Shown here: piece by piece, positions 33,361-41,511 of the stretch
Layout of the letters: each line of letters opens with the position of its first letter
How positions within the stretch are numbered: the first letter of the stretch is position 1
Assembly (NCBI GenBank): GCA_041390145.1
Contig: JAWKQM010000010.1
Coordinates: 62,001-126,000 of the forward strand
Source of the DNA: Gemmatimonadales bacterium
GTDB lineage: Bacteria; Gemmatimonadota; Gemmatimonadetes; Gemmatimonadales; GWC2-71-9
DNA: 64,000 nucleotides
Reading direction: 5' to 3'
Program-made: the position numbers and the translations under genes
The notes under the pieces: generated by a model
Told to the model about the DNA's origin: nothing
The model's database searches: none
The model's input: only the letters and a program-made list of their open reading frames with translations

Positions 33361-33741
33361 ATGGCCGCCACCGGCACGAAGTCGCCAAAACGCTCCGTCG
33401 GAAGTTCTGCCGGCGGAGCCACCCTTCGCTTTCATCATTCCGAGGAGTCTGAGTCGCGGATGCTTGCCGTACTTGCCATGCTCGAGGAGTCCGACGACCC
33501 CGAAGAGCATCGCGAGGCGCTGGCCGACCTCGTTGCCGATCTCACCGAGGCGGGAATGGACTACTACTATCTGCGGGCGTTGAAGCTCTCCAACGCCGGC
33601 CACCTGGCCCAGCAGTCAGCCCGACTGGGCATCGCCGGCGCGGTGAAGATGATCAGCTCGGTCAGCCGACGCTTCATCATGCGGATGAACGGGAAGGAAC
33701 TCCTGATGGTGGCGGGGCATATCCGAAGTCTGGCGGGATAG
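33361..33741 (+). CDS. Small hypothetical protein
   Basis: 126 residues from ATG 33361. After a disordered, basic and Ser-rich N-terminus, the remainder looks all-helical: RMLAVLAMLEESDDPEEHREALADLV, then AGMDYYYLRALKLSNAGHLAQQSARLG and AGAVKMISSVSRRFIMRMNGKELLMVAGHIR. No signal peptide or membrane segment. I recognise no family. It lies 45 bases after the SpoIIAA-like gene, with no terminator between. Confidence 0.65.
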   Translation: MAATGTKSPKRSVGSSAGGATLRFHHSEESESRMLAVLAMLEESDDPEEHREALADLVADLTEAGMDYYYLRALKLSNAGHLAQQSARLGIAGAVKMISSVSRRFIMRMNGKELLMVAGHIRSLAG

Positions 33742-33830
33742 CCGTGGGGGTGTAGGTTGGCCGACCGAGGCAGGTTTGAGCGATGGTCAGCTCACCACAT
33801 CCTGCCTTCCTCTTTCCACGGAGTCGGCCA

Positions 33831-34214
33831 ATGAGCACCGCACCAGACACCAAGAATCTCAGTCTCGCGCTTCGACTCGTCGGCATCATCTTCGTTGTGG
33901 GGATCTACCCACTGACGATTCTCTGGCCCAGCGGCTGGAGCTGGATTCCGGCGCAGCCGATGTACCTGCAGATGATCCTCGGCATCTACGCGACCCTCGG
34001 CATCTTCCTGTTCCTCGCGGCCAGGGATCCGATGAAGCATCTCAGCCTCATCTGGTTCGCCGTCTGGTCCAGCTTCGTGCACGCCGGCATCATGGCCTAC
34101 CAGGCCCTCACCACCCCCGGCAACAGCGGGCATATGCTGGGCGATGTCGCCGCGCTGGCCATCGTGGGGCTCCTGCTCGCGGTGCTCACGCCGAGACAGT
34201 CTGCTGCGGGGTAG
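33831..34214 (+). CDS. Small membrane protein, DUF6632-like
   Basis: 127 residues from ATG 33831 (ATG 33783 in frame is upstream of the likely ribosome site). Four hydrophobic segments: LRLVGIIFVVGIYPLTILWP, a tract beginning MILGIYATLGIFLFLA, LIWFAVWSSFVHAGIMAYQAL and VAALAIVGLLLAVL. WPSGWSWIPAQPMYLQMILGIYATLG and SSFVHAGIMA are features I associate with a widespread DUF6632-type family of unknown function. It is followed 10 bases later by the duplicated-domain protein. Confidence 0.7.
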   Translation: MSTAPDTKNLSLALRLVGIIFVVGIYPLTILWPSGWSWIPAQPMYLQMILGIYATLGIFLFLAARDPMKHLSLIWFAVWSSFVHAGIMAYQALTTPGNSGHMLGDVAALAIVGLLLAVLTPRQSAAG

Positions 34215-34224
34215 TGCCGGCAGG

Positions 34225-35019
34225 GTGCGTCCCACCTCGCAGGTGAGCGGGTTGATCGGGGTCCTCCTGCTGCTTGGGATGATCCTGCCGACCCGACTGT
34301 CCGCCCAGCAGCAGGACCCACGCCCCGCCGACAACCCGTCGGCGCGTCCCACGACGGACCTTCCGGTGCGCGCTGGACAGCCGGCGACGAGCGGGGCGGG
34401 GCAGCCCGCCCGGCTGCCAAACGGGAGCAGCCCGGCCAGCACCGACCGTCCGTTCGAGACCTGGACCGTCGCGCTTCCCTACCGCCAGGGCGTGACGATC
34501 TGGGCCCGCAACCCGGCCCTCGACACGATCGTCATCACCCAGTTCTCGCTCAAGGATTGCTTCAACCTCGCGACGCCGTGCGGGCCGACCGATCTCCACC
34601 TGACGCTCGGGCCAGGGGACTCTGCCGAGGTCATCACGCTCCGGCCAAAGGTCTGGAACGATCAGTTCACCTATCGGCCCGGGTGGAAGTGGATCATCCC
34701 CGCCGATCAACGGATGGCCACGGATGGTTCCGGTGACGAGCCCCCGCTTCCCCTTGCTGTCTGGGCACAATCGGACTCGGCCCGTCGCGAGGTCGTGCTG
34801 ATGACTCGCAACACCGCCACGGAATCCGTGATCGTCACCGGCCTGCTGGTCTCCAACTGTGAGAACATCGCCCGCGGCGGTTGCGGCGCCCATCCCCTCG
34901 ACCTGCGCCTGGCGCCAGGCGATTCAGCGGCCACCGTCGTGCTGCGGCCAAAGAGGTGGGGAGACCCGTTCCGCATCAACCTCAAATGGACCTGGACTTG
35001 GGCCGCCAGCGGTCCCTAG
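34225..35019 (+). CDS. Secreted protein with an internally duplicated domain, unknown function
   Basis: The start is uncertain (GTG 34225, GTG 34243 or TTG 34249); the hydrophobic LIGVLLLLGMILPTRLSAQ is clearly an export signal. After a Pro/Gly/Ala-rich linker come two similar domains. The first has ITQFSLKDCFNLATPCG then DLHLTLGPGDSAEVITLRPK, then VWNDQFTYRPGWKW. The second has VTGLLVSNCENIARGGCG then DLRLAPGDSAATVVLRPKRW and DPFRINLKWTW. Each has two Cys, probably disulfide-linked, and a beta-sandwich-like pattern ending in Trp. I recognise no named family. It may recognise a ligand in the periplasm. Confidence 0.6.
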   Translation: MRPTSQVSGLIGVLLLLGMILPTRLSAQQQDPRPADNPSARPTTDLPVRAGQPATSGAGQPARLPNGSSPASTDRPFETWTVALPYRQGVTIWARNPALDTIVITQFSLKDCFNLATPCGPTDLHLTLGPGDSAEVITLRPKVWNDQFTYRPGWKWIIPADQRMATDGSGDEPPLPLAVWAQSDSARREVVLMTRNTATESVIVTGLLVSNCENIARGGCGAHPLDLRLAPGDSAATVVLRPKRWGDPFRINLKWTWTWAASGP

Positions 35020-35057
35020 CGCGAAACCTCCCTCTGCGTGGCATCGTTGGGAGTCCT

Positions 35058-36359
35058 ATGCACCGTACCATTGTCCGACTCGTCGCCGCCATCCTGTTCG
35101 CCGCTCCCGCAGCGGCCCAAGTCCCTGATGCCATCCCGACGCCCCGCGCCGACTCCCTCACAGGCTTGTACCAGGACGCCTCCGGCGGCTACGTCCATCT
35201 GATGAACCTCGCCGATCAACTCGGCGGTCGTTCCGTCCTGTCCCTCACGGACTACGCGACCGGCATGGTGCGCGCCCTGTATCCTGTCGACCGGACGCAC
35301 TTCGAGTTCGGCCCGGCGTGGTTTGAGCGTGCACCGACGGAAGGCGGGGTCGAGATCAACGGCGACACGCTGACCATCCACGATGCGAGCGGAGCCGGGC
35401 GAATTGTCGCGACGCGAGTGCCGCTCGAGCGGCGCGAGGTCCGCGTCGCCAGCGGCGGGGTCACCCTCGCGGGTGTCCTGACGATGCCCCCGGGCCCCGG
35501 ACCTCACCCCGCGATGCTGATGATCCAGGGTTCAGGCCCCCTCACCCGCCGCTCTCCCGGGCAGACCGGCGACCTGGTCGCCGCCCACGGAGTGGCCGTG
35601 CTCACACTCGACAAGCGCGGCACGGGAGGGTCGTCAGGGGAGTGGAACGGGCTGTCACACGAAGCATGGATGGCCGATGCGGGTGCGGCCATCGACGTGC
35701 TCAAGCGCCAGCCGGGAATCGATCCGAACCGGATCGGGATCTACGCCGCGAGCGAGGGCGGGTTTGTCGGTCCCGAATTGGCCACGCGACGCAGCGACGT
35801 GGCGTTTCTCGTCTGTCGGGTCTGCTCGGCGCTGCCGCACGCTGAGGCCATCATGGATATGGAGGAGCGCCGGCTGCTCGCTGCCGGGCGCGCTCCCGAT
35901 GTGGCGGCGGAAGCACGCGAATGGCTGCGATTGCGCACCGCCTATGCGCTCGAACGCCAGGGCTTTGAACGCATGGCCGCATTTGAAGCCCGGACCAGCG
36001 CCGCGCAGTGGCGCAAGGACTTCCCCCCTGGCACCGCGAACCTGCCGCAACCTGGCGCGGCGTACTGGGATGTCTATGCCGGTGTGCTGGCCGGCGACCC
36101 GGCTCGGGCCTATCGCGCGCTGGATATCCCGGTGCTGGTGGTGCTCGGCGGTGACGACCAGCGCATTCTCGCCGAACGCCATGAGCCGGTCTTCGCCGAG
36201 ATCGCGCAGAAGGCCCGCGACATGACCATCATGGTCGTTCCGGGCGCGAGTCATGGCCTGCTGGTGACGGATGCGGGAGGTGGAGTGGGGTACCCGCCAG
36301 GGCTCTATCAGGAGATCGTGGACTGGATTGTGGCGCATGGCGAGAAGGGTGGGAACTGA
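35058..36359 (+). CDS. Secreted alpha/beta-hydrolase (dienelactone/prolyl-peptidase-like)
   Basis: 433 residues from ATG 35058, with signal peptide ending AAPAAAQ. A DUF3887-like or beta-rich N-terminal part (to about 125) precedes the hydrolase core: MLMIQGSGPLTRR, TLDKRGTGGSSG, then the nucleophile elbow GIYAASEGG (Ser in AASEG). The acid is probably Asp in VVLGGDDQRI and the base His in VPGASHGLL. Substrates could be esters or peptides in the periplasm. It lies 38 bases after the duplicated-domain gene and 128 bases before the ABC exporter. Confidence 0.85.
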   Translation: MHRTIVRLVAAILFAAPAAAQVPDAIPTPRADSLTGLYQDASGGYVHLMNLADQLGGRSVLSLTDYATGMVRALYPVDRTHFEFGPAWFERAPTEGGVEINGDTLTIHDASGAGRIVATRVPLERREVRVASGGVTLAGVLTMPPGPGPHPAMLMIQGSGPLTRRSPGQTGDLVAAHGVAVLTLDKRGTGGSSGEWNGLSHEAWMADAGAAIDVLKRQPGIDPNRIGIYAASEGGFVGPELATRRSDVAFLVCRVCSALPHAEAIMDMEERRLLAAGRAPDVAAEAREWLRLRTAYALERQGFERMAAFEARTSAAQWRKDFPPGTANLPQPGAAYWDVYAGVLAGDPARAYRALDIPVLVVLGGDDQRILAERHEPVFAEIAQKARDMTIMVVPGASHGLLVTDAGGGVGYPPGLYQEIVDWIVAHGEKGGN

Positions 36360-36487
36360 ACGCTCGGTACCCGAAGGCGCCGCGACACTCTTGTCGTAGA
36401 TTGTCCCAGATTGAAACTATTGCTGCAGCGCCCCCCGTATAGGCTCTCGCAGTCTTGATCGAGAATTCACCCCATCCATGGAATCCA

Positions 36488-37396
36488 ATGCTCACCATTC
36501 GTGAGCTCGTGAAGGTGTATTCGGGCCAGATCACGGCCCTGCGAGGAATCTCCCTGGACATCCCACCGGGGATGTTCGGACTTCTGGGGCCGAACGGATC
36601 CGGGAAGACGACACTCATGCGGATCATCGCCGGACTGCTGGAGCCCACCTCCGGTCAAGTCCTGCTCGACGGCGTCGACGTCGTCGGACGCCCCGAGCTG
36701 GTCTGGCCCCGCCTCGGGAATCTTCCGCAATACTTTGGTTTCTATCCCAGTCTCACCGGCGCCGCGATGTTGCTCCATATGCTCCGGCTCAAGGGAGTCG
36801 ATTCGCCGCTTGGGCTGGATCGACTCTGTGCCGAGCTGCTCGAAAGGGTCAACCTGACTACCGCTGCCAACCGCAAGGTCAAGCATTACTCCGGCGGCAT
36901 GCGCCAGCGCCTGGGGATCGCGCAGGCGATTGCCGGAGATCCGGATCTCCTCGTCGTCGATGAACCCACCGCAGGGCTCGATCCGGAGGAGCGCATTCGA
37001 TTCTATCGGCTGCTGGCTGAACTGGCTGAATCGAGGACGGTCATCCTCTCAACTCACATCGTCGAAGATGTGGCAGTGCTTTGCCCGCGCTTCGCCGTGA
37101 TCCGGCAGGGTACGGTGCTCACGCAGACCACGCCGTCGGAAGCCCGGGGACGAATTGCCGGAACCATGTTCGAAGGCGAAGTCAGCCGAGAGGAGCTGGT
37201 GTTGCTGGCGGAATCCGCCAGAGTGACACAGGCCCACCTCGTCGAGGGACGCAATCGGGTGCGCATCCATGATCCCGACGGGCAGTGCCCGCCCGGCTTC
37301 TCGCCCACTTCTGCCACACTCGAGGATGCCTACCTGATCCTGACCGAGGCCGGCGCGAATCCGTCGGGTGCGCCCGCAGGTGCCGCACCCGCGTGA
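36488..37396 (+). CDS. ABC transporter ATP-binding protein
   Basis: 302 residues from ATG 36488 (MLTIRELVKVYSG); a TTG 33 bases upstream is in frame but has no better ribosome site. Walker A GPNGSGKT, ABC signature YSGGMRQRLG, Walker B LLVVDEPTAGLDP, and H-loop STHIVED are complete. The C-terminal regulatory part is short and rich in Gly, Ala and Pro. It powers the giant permease encoded next (ATGA overlap at 37393-37396), which also carries a peptidase domain. Confidence 0.93.
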   Translation: MLTIRELVKVYSGQITALRGISLDIPPGMFGLLGPNGSGKTTLMRIIAGLLEPTSGQVLLDGVDVVGRPELVWPRLGNLPQYFGFYPSLTGAAMLLHMLRLKGVDSPLGLDRLCAELLERVNLTTAANRKVKHYSGGMRQRLGIAQAIAGDPDLLVVDEPTAGLDPEERIRFYRLLAELAESRTVILSTHIVEDVAVLCPRFAVIRQGTVLTQTTPSEARGRIAGTMFEGEVSREELVLLAESARVTQAHLVEGRNRVRIHDPDGQCPPGFSPTSATLEDAYLILTEAGANPSGAPAGAAPA

Positions 37397-40300
37397 TGAA
37401 CCGTCGTCGCCTCGGTACCATCGCAAGTCATGAATTGCGCTCGCAGGTGGGCAGCCCGCTCTTCTGGGTGCTGCTTGGGCTGCTGGCGTTGATGACCAGC
37501 ATCATCAATCCCGTTGCGATGATCCCCTCCGGTGCCGCTGAAGTTGGTGGGGTCCGCCCCTTCAACAATTCGCTTCACGCACTGTCGCAGGGCTTTGCGC
37601 TCGGTAGTTTCCTGACCTACACCTTCTTCGCCTCGTTCATGGCCGGGTTGTCCGTCATCCGCGATGACGAGGTCGGCATCGGCGACTTGCTCCACAGCTC
37701 TTCGCTGACATCCGGCGAATATCTGGTCGGGAAGTTCCTCGGAATTTGCGGCGCACTTGGCCTGGCGCTGCTCGTGCATATTGGCCTCGCCATCGGCTTC
37801 TACCAGTTCGCGGGGGTGTCGGAGGTCGGTGCGGCGGTTGGGCCCTTCGCTATCAGCAACTACCTCTTGCCGGCGCTTCTCTTTGCAGCACCAGGTATTC
37901 TCTTCACGGCCGCCCTCGCCTTCGCGGTCGGCACATGGACCCGTCGGCCCATGGCCGTCTATGCGGTACCGACCGTACTCTTTCTTCTCACCGTCATGGT
38001 GTTCTGGACGTGGGCGCCGTCCGGGCTTGACCCGCGAGTGGACCGGCTGCTCATCGCCCTTGACCCGAGCAGCCTCCGGTGGCTCCGCCAGACGCTCTTT
38101 GCCGTCGACCGCGGCGCGGAATACTACAACTCCGCCCCGCTCGCGATCGACCTGCCCCTGATCATCAATCGTGCCTGGGTGGCGATTGTCTTTCCTGTTG
38201 TCGTCCTCTGGATGTCGGTCCGCCACTTCGGCCGTGTGGTCGGTGGCCGGCGCCGCCCCATGGGAACGGATCGCCACGTCGCGATGGCTTCGGCACATGC
38301 CCCGGCCGCCGCGCCCATCTTCCGACCGATTGCAGGGCTGCAGATGGCGCAGCGCTCGCCGGGGCTGTGGCGGGGAGCGGCAGCCGTGCTGCGGTCGGAG
38401 CTCCTCGAACTCCGCAACCAGCCGGCGCTCTATCTTTTCACGGCATTCCTGATGTTCGTGGTCGCAGAAGTCGCCGTCACGGACAGTGACGCGTTTGGCG
38501 ACCCCGTGCTCCTGACCGCCGGCACCGTGGCGCTCCAGGTCATGCCGGTCATGACCATCCTCGCCTGCCTCTTCCTCCTGTTCACGGTCGTCGAGTCGAT
38601 GCATCGCGAAGTGGCCACGGGGTTTGATTCGATCTTTCTGAGCGCACCCATCCCGACGGGGGCGATCCTCGTGGGCAAGGGCCTCGCAACGGCGGCCGTC
38701 ATCCTTACGCTGACCATCGCGTGTGGCGCGACGTGCTGCCTGCTGTTGGGGATCCAGGACGGGTGGCCGGTGACGGTCTGGCCGTTGGCGCTTGTCTTTG
38801 GCGCCGTGTTCCTGCCGTCGCTCCTGCTGTGGAGCGCCTTCGTCACCCTGGTGATGACCTTGACGCGACACCGAGCCGCTGCGCTGGGGATTGGTCTCGC
38901 GGCGCTACTGCTGACGGGCATCCAGTTCGGGCGGGGAGCAACGACCTGGGCCACCGACTGGCCGCTCTGGGGGGCGCTCCGCTGGAGCGACATGGGGACG
39001 TTCGCGCTCAATGGCAGCGCCCTGCTGCTCAATCGGATTGGCGTGGTGGCGCTGGCGGCGGCATTCTTCGCCGTCTCGGTGCAGTCGTTTGCCCGCACCG
39101 AGCGGGACCGCACCGCCACCCTCCGGCGGTTGCGGAAGGACCGGTTGGGTGCGCGTGCCGTGCTCCTGGGGGCTGTCGCGGCCCTGCCCATGGCAATCGT
39201 TGTCGTCCTGGCCGTTCGAGTCAGGGACGGTTTTCAGGGCCACGCCGCAAAGGACAGGCAAGCTGCGTATCAGCGCGAACTGGCGCCAGAGTGGAGCTCC
39301 GTCGCGCCACTGAGCATCACCGCTCTCGACCTCGCCCTCGGCCTGGCGCCGGAGGACCGCAGCATGCGGGTGACCGGCGAGTACACCATGGTGAACCTGA
39401 CAGGTGAACCGGTGTTGCGGGCGCCGTTCACCCTCGGCGACGGCGTCACTGAGGTCGCCTGGCGAGTGAACGGGCAGACCGTGCCAGCAACCAACCAATT
39501 TGGTTTGCATGTCCTGACGCTCTCCAAGCCAGTCGCACCGGGGGATACCGTCCGGGTGGCGTTCGACTACCATGGCCGCCTCCCGAACGGCATCACCCGA
39601 AACGGCGGTGGTGTGTCTCATTTCATCTTGCCGTCCGGTGTCCTGTTGTCCACTCGCGAGGCCGGCTTCGTACCGGTGCCTGGCTTCATCCGCAACGAAC
39701 GGAGCGAAGCTGCCGAGGGGGATTCCGCCTCCATGTCACTTGGCGGCGCATTCCAAACGCGCATTGCCGTGACCGCGCCAAGCGAGTTCACCGTCAATGC
39801 GGTAGGCCGGAAGATGGCGGAATCGAGGGATGGTGGCATGACGACGGTGGTGTGGGAGAGCGAGGGTCCTGTGACTGCGTTCAACGTGCTGGCGGGCCGA
39901 TGGGATGTTCGGCGCCGGGAGGGGACGGCGGTCTTCTACCACCCGGCACACGAGCGCAATGTGGACCACATCCTCAGCACCCTCGCCGCCGCCCGCAGGC
40001 GCTACTCCGAATGGTTCTACCCCTACCCCTGGGAGGAGTTGCGCTTGAGCGAAGTCCCGAACATGGAGACGAACGCCACTGCGTTTCCAACCAACATCAG
40101 TTTCTCCGAGGGAATCGGGTTCCTCACGGGGGGCCGGGCCGGCGATGGTCAGGCCTTCAGCGTGACCGCCCACGAAGCGGCCCACCAGTGGTGGGGGCAT
40201 ATCCTCACCGCCGGCGAAGGGCCCGGAACCGGGTTGCTCATTGAGGGGATGGCCAACTACGCCACGCTGCTGCTGCATGAGGCCGAGAACGGCGCCGATG

Positions 40301-40947
40301 CCAGGCAGGCATTCGCACGCTGGCTGGAACAGGGCTACATCGAGGCCCGGCGGGTAGACACGGAACGCCCGTTGTTGGAGACCAAAGAAGGGCGGCGCAG
40401 CGATGATGCGGTGCTTTCCCTCAAGGGGGCGTTCGTCATGTGGATGCTTCAAGAGCAGCTCGGCCGGGAGCGGATGCTGGCCGGCCTGCAGGCCTTCGTC
40501 AGCAAACATGCCACGCCGCGGCAGCACGCGACGCCCGAAGAACTTCTCGAGACACTTCGTGGCTTTGCCCCGGACTCGGCGGCGTACCAGGAATTCGTCG
40601 ACCAATGGATGACCGGCCTGGTGCTCCCAGAAATCCAGATCAGGAACGCCACCGTTGCGCAAGCGAGCGGCGGGTGGCGCGTGTCGGCAGAACTCGAGAA
40701 TGTCGGTACCGGGACCGTGTCGGTGGAGCTTGCGGCCGAGGCGGCAACGCCGGATTCCCCCGGAGACGGGACGCGAGTCGCAGACGCCCGCACCACCGTC
40801 ATGATGCGGCCGGGGATACCGCAGTTGGTTTCTTGGATGGTCCCCTTCGCACCCGGTCGAATCGTGGTCGATCCCGACGCGGTCGTGCTTCAGCTGAACC
40901 GCGCTCGTGCTCTGGCACGTCTGGAACCGGCCGAGGCTGACCTGTAG
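37396..40947 (+). CDS. ABC-2 type permease fused to an M1-family aminopeptidase
   Basis: 1183 residues from ATG 37396. Residues about 1-620 hold two ABC-2 permease-like halves, each with a large loop (HELRSQVGSPLFWVLLGLLALM; RSELLELRNQPALYLFTAFLMFVVAEVAV). From about 640 the sequence is soluble, with an M1-like beta-rich domain. It continues into a zinc site VTAHEAAHQWWGH (HExxH near 925) and a helical C-terminal domain containing LSLKGAFVMWMLQEQLG. The HExxH site is intact; the second Glu ligand is expected about 19 residues later (GTGLLIEGMANY). Such fusions are recurrent in Bacteroidota and Gemmatimonadota. The exported substrate is presumably processed outside the membrane. Downstream 75 bases are empty. 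Confidence 0.87.
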   Translation: MNRRRLGTIASHELRSQVGSPLFWVLLGLLALMTSIINPVAMIPSGAAEVGGVRPFNNSLHALSQGFALGSFLTYTFFASFMAGLSVIRDDEVGIGDLLHSSSLTSGEYLVGKFLGICGALGLALLVHIGLAIGFYQFAGVSEVGAAVGPFAISNYLLPALLFAAPGILFTAALAFAVGTWTRRPMAVYAVPTVLFLLTVMVFWTWAPSGLDPRVDRLLIALDPSSLRWLRQTLFAVDRGAEYYNSAPLAIDLPLIINRAWVAIVFPVVVLWMSVRHFGRVVGGRRRPMGTDRHVAMASAHAPAAAPIFRPIAGLQMAQRSPGLWRGAAAVLRSELLELRNQPALYLFTAFLMFVVAEVAVTDSDAFGDPVLLTAGTVALQVMPVMTILACLFLLFTVVESMHREVATGFDSIFLSAPIPTGAILVGKGLATAAVILTLTIACGATCCLLLGIQDGWPVTVWPLALVFGAVFLPSLLLWSAFVTLVMTLTRHRAAALGIGLAALLLTGIQFGRGATTWATDWPLWGALRWSDMGTFALNGSALLLNRIGVVALAAAFFAVSVQSFARTERDRTATLRRLRKDRLGARAVLLGAVAALPMAIVVVLAVRVRDGFQGHAAKDRQAAYQRELAPEWSSVAPLSITALDLALGLAPEDRSMRVTGEYTMVNLTGEPVLRAPFTLGDGVTEVAWRVNGQTVPATNQFGLHVLTLSKPVAPGDTVRVAFDYHGRLPNGITRNGGGVSHFILPSGVLLSTREAGFVPVPGFIRNERSEAAEGDSASMSLGGAFQTRIAVTAPSEFTVNAVGRKMAESRDGGMTTVVWESEGPVTAFNVLAGRWDVRRREGTAVFYHPAHERNVDHILSTLAAARRRYSEWFYPYPWEELRLSEVPNMETNATAFPTNISFSEGIGFLTGGRAGDGQAFSVTAHEAAHQWWGHILTAGEGPGTGLLIEGMANYATLLLHEAENGADARQAFARWLEQGYIEARRVDTERPLLETKEGRRSDDAVLSLKGAFVMWMLQEQLGRERMLAGLQAFVSKHATPRQHATPEELLETLRGFAPDSAAYQEFVDQWMTGLVLPEIQIRNATVAQASGGWRVSAELENVGTGTVSVELAAEAATPDSPGDGTRVADARTTVMMRPGIPQLVSWMVPFAPGRIVVDPDAVVLQLNRARALARLEPAEADL

Positions 40948-41022
40948 CCGACCATCCGCCGCGCACTGGTTATGATTCGTCGCTGGTAGTGACGTCCACA
41001 GATTCCCCGCACCCCCGCCCCC

Positions 41023-41391
41023 ATGCCACACATCCACAGCATCGCCATCTTCGTGACCGACATCGACCGCGCGCTCCTCTTCTACCGCGACCATCTCGGC
41101 CTGCCGCTGCTGCACCAGGGATCGTTCGGCGCCGAGTTCATGGAGGGTCAAAAGGGCAAGACCCGGCTCGGCGTCCACCCGGCGGTCCACCCCAACGCGC
41201 TCGCGATGGTGGGCAGGGAGACCGGCATCACTCTTCACGTCGAGAATCTGCTCGAGTATTGCGAACGCCTCCACCAGCGGGGGGTGAAATTCGTGACCGA
41301 GCCGACCCAGCAGGGGTTCGGGATCATGGCCATGGTGGCCGACCCGGACGGGAACATCCTGGCCCTCTGGGAGGAGAAGCTCCCCGAATAG
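41023..41391 (+). CDS. Glyoxalase/VOC-superfamily protein
   Basis: 122 residues, a single vicinal-oxygen-chelate domain made of two beta-alpha-beta-beta-beta units. Visible pieces: IHSIAIFVTDIDRALLFYRDHLGLPLL in the first half and LEYCERLHQRGVKFVTEPTQQGFG, then MAMVADPDGNILALWEE in the second. The Glu of the final strand is present; the first-strand ligand is His (HIHSIAIF). Could be a lactoylglutathione lyase-like enzyme or a metal-dependent dioxygenase fragment. No ribosome site is obvious. Confidence 0.8.
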   Translation: MPHIHSIAIFVTDIDRALLFYRDHLGLPLLHQGSFGAEFMEGQKGKTRLGVHPAVHPNALAMVGRETGITLHVENLLEYCERLHQRGVKFVTEPTQQGFGIMAMVADPDGNILALWEEKLPE

Positions 41392-41511
41392 CGCATTCCG
41401 CCCCGTCCCCTGCGGGGTGCAAGCACTCGCAGCAGAACGGCCAAGCCGTTGTCACATTGAGAGTTGCACCGGACCCACAGGGTCGGCACGTGGGTTGCCC
41501 CGCTCTCTGCC

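Noticed and set aside
36390..36450. Possible sigma70-type promoter (TTGAAA ... TATAGG) before the ABC ATPase
   Set aside because: The spacer is about 21 bases, too long for a standard promoter; I could not defend it.
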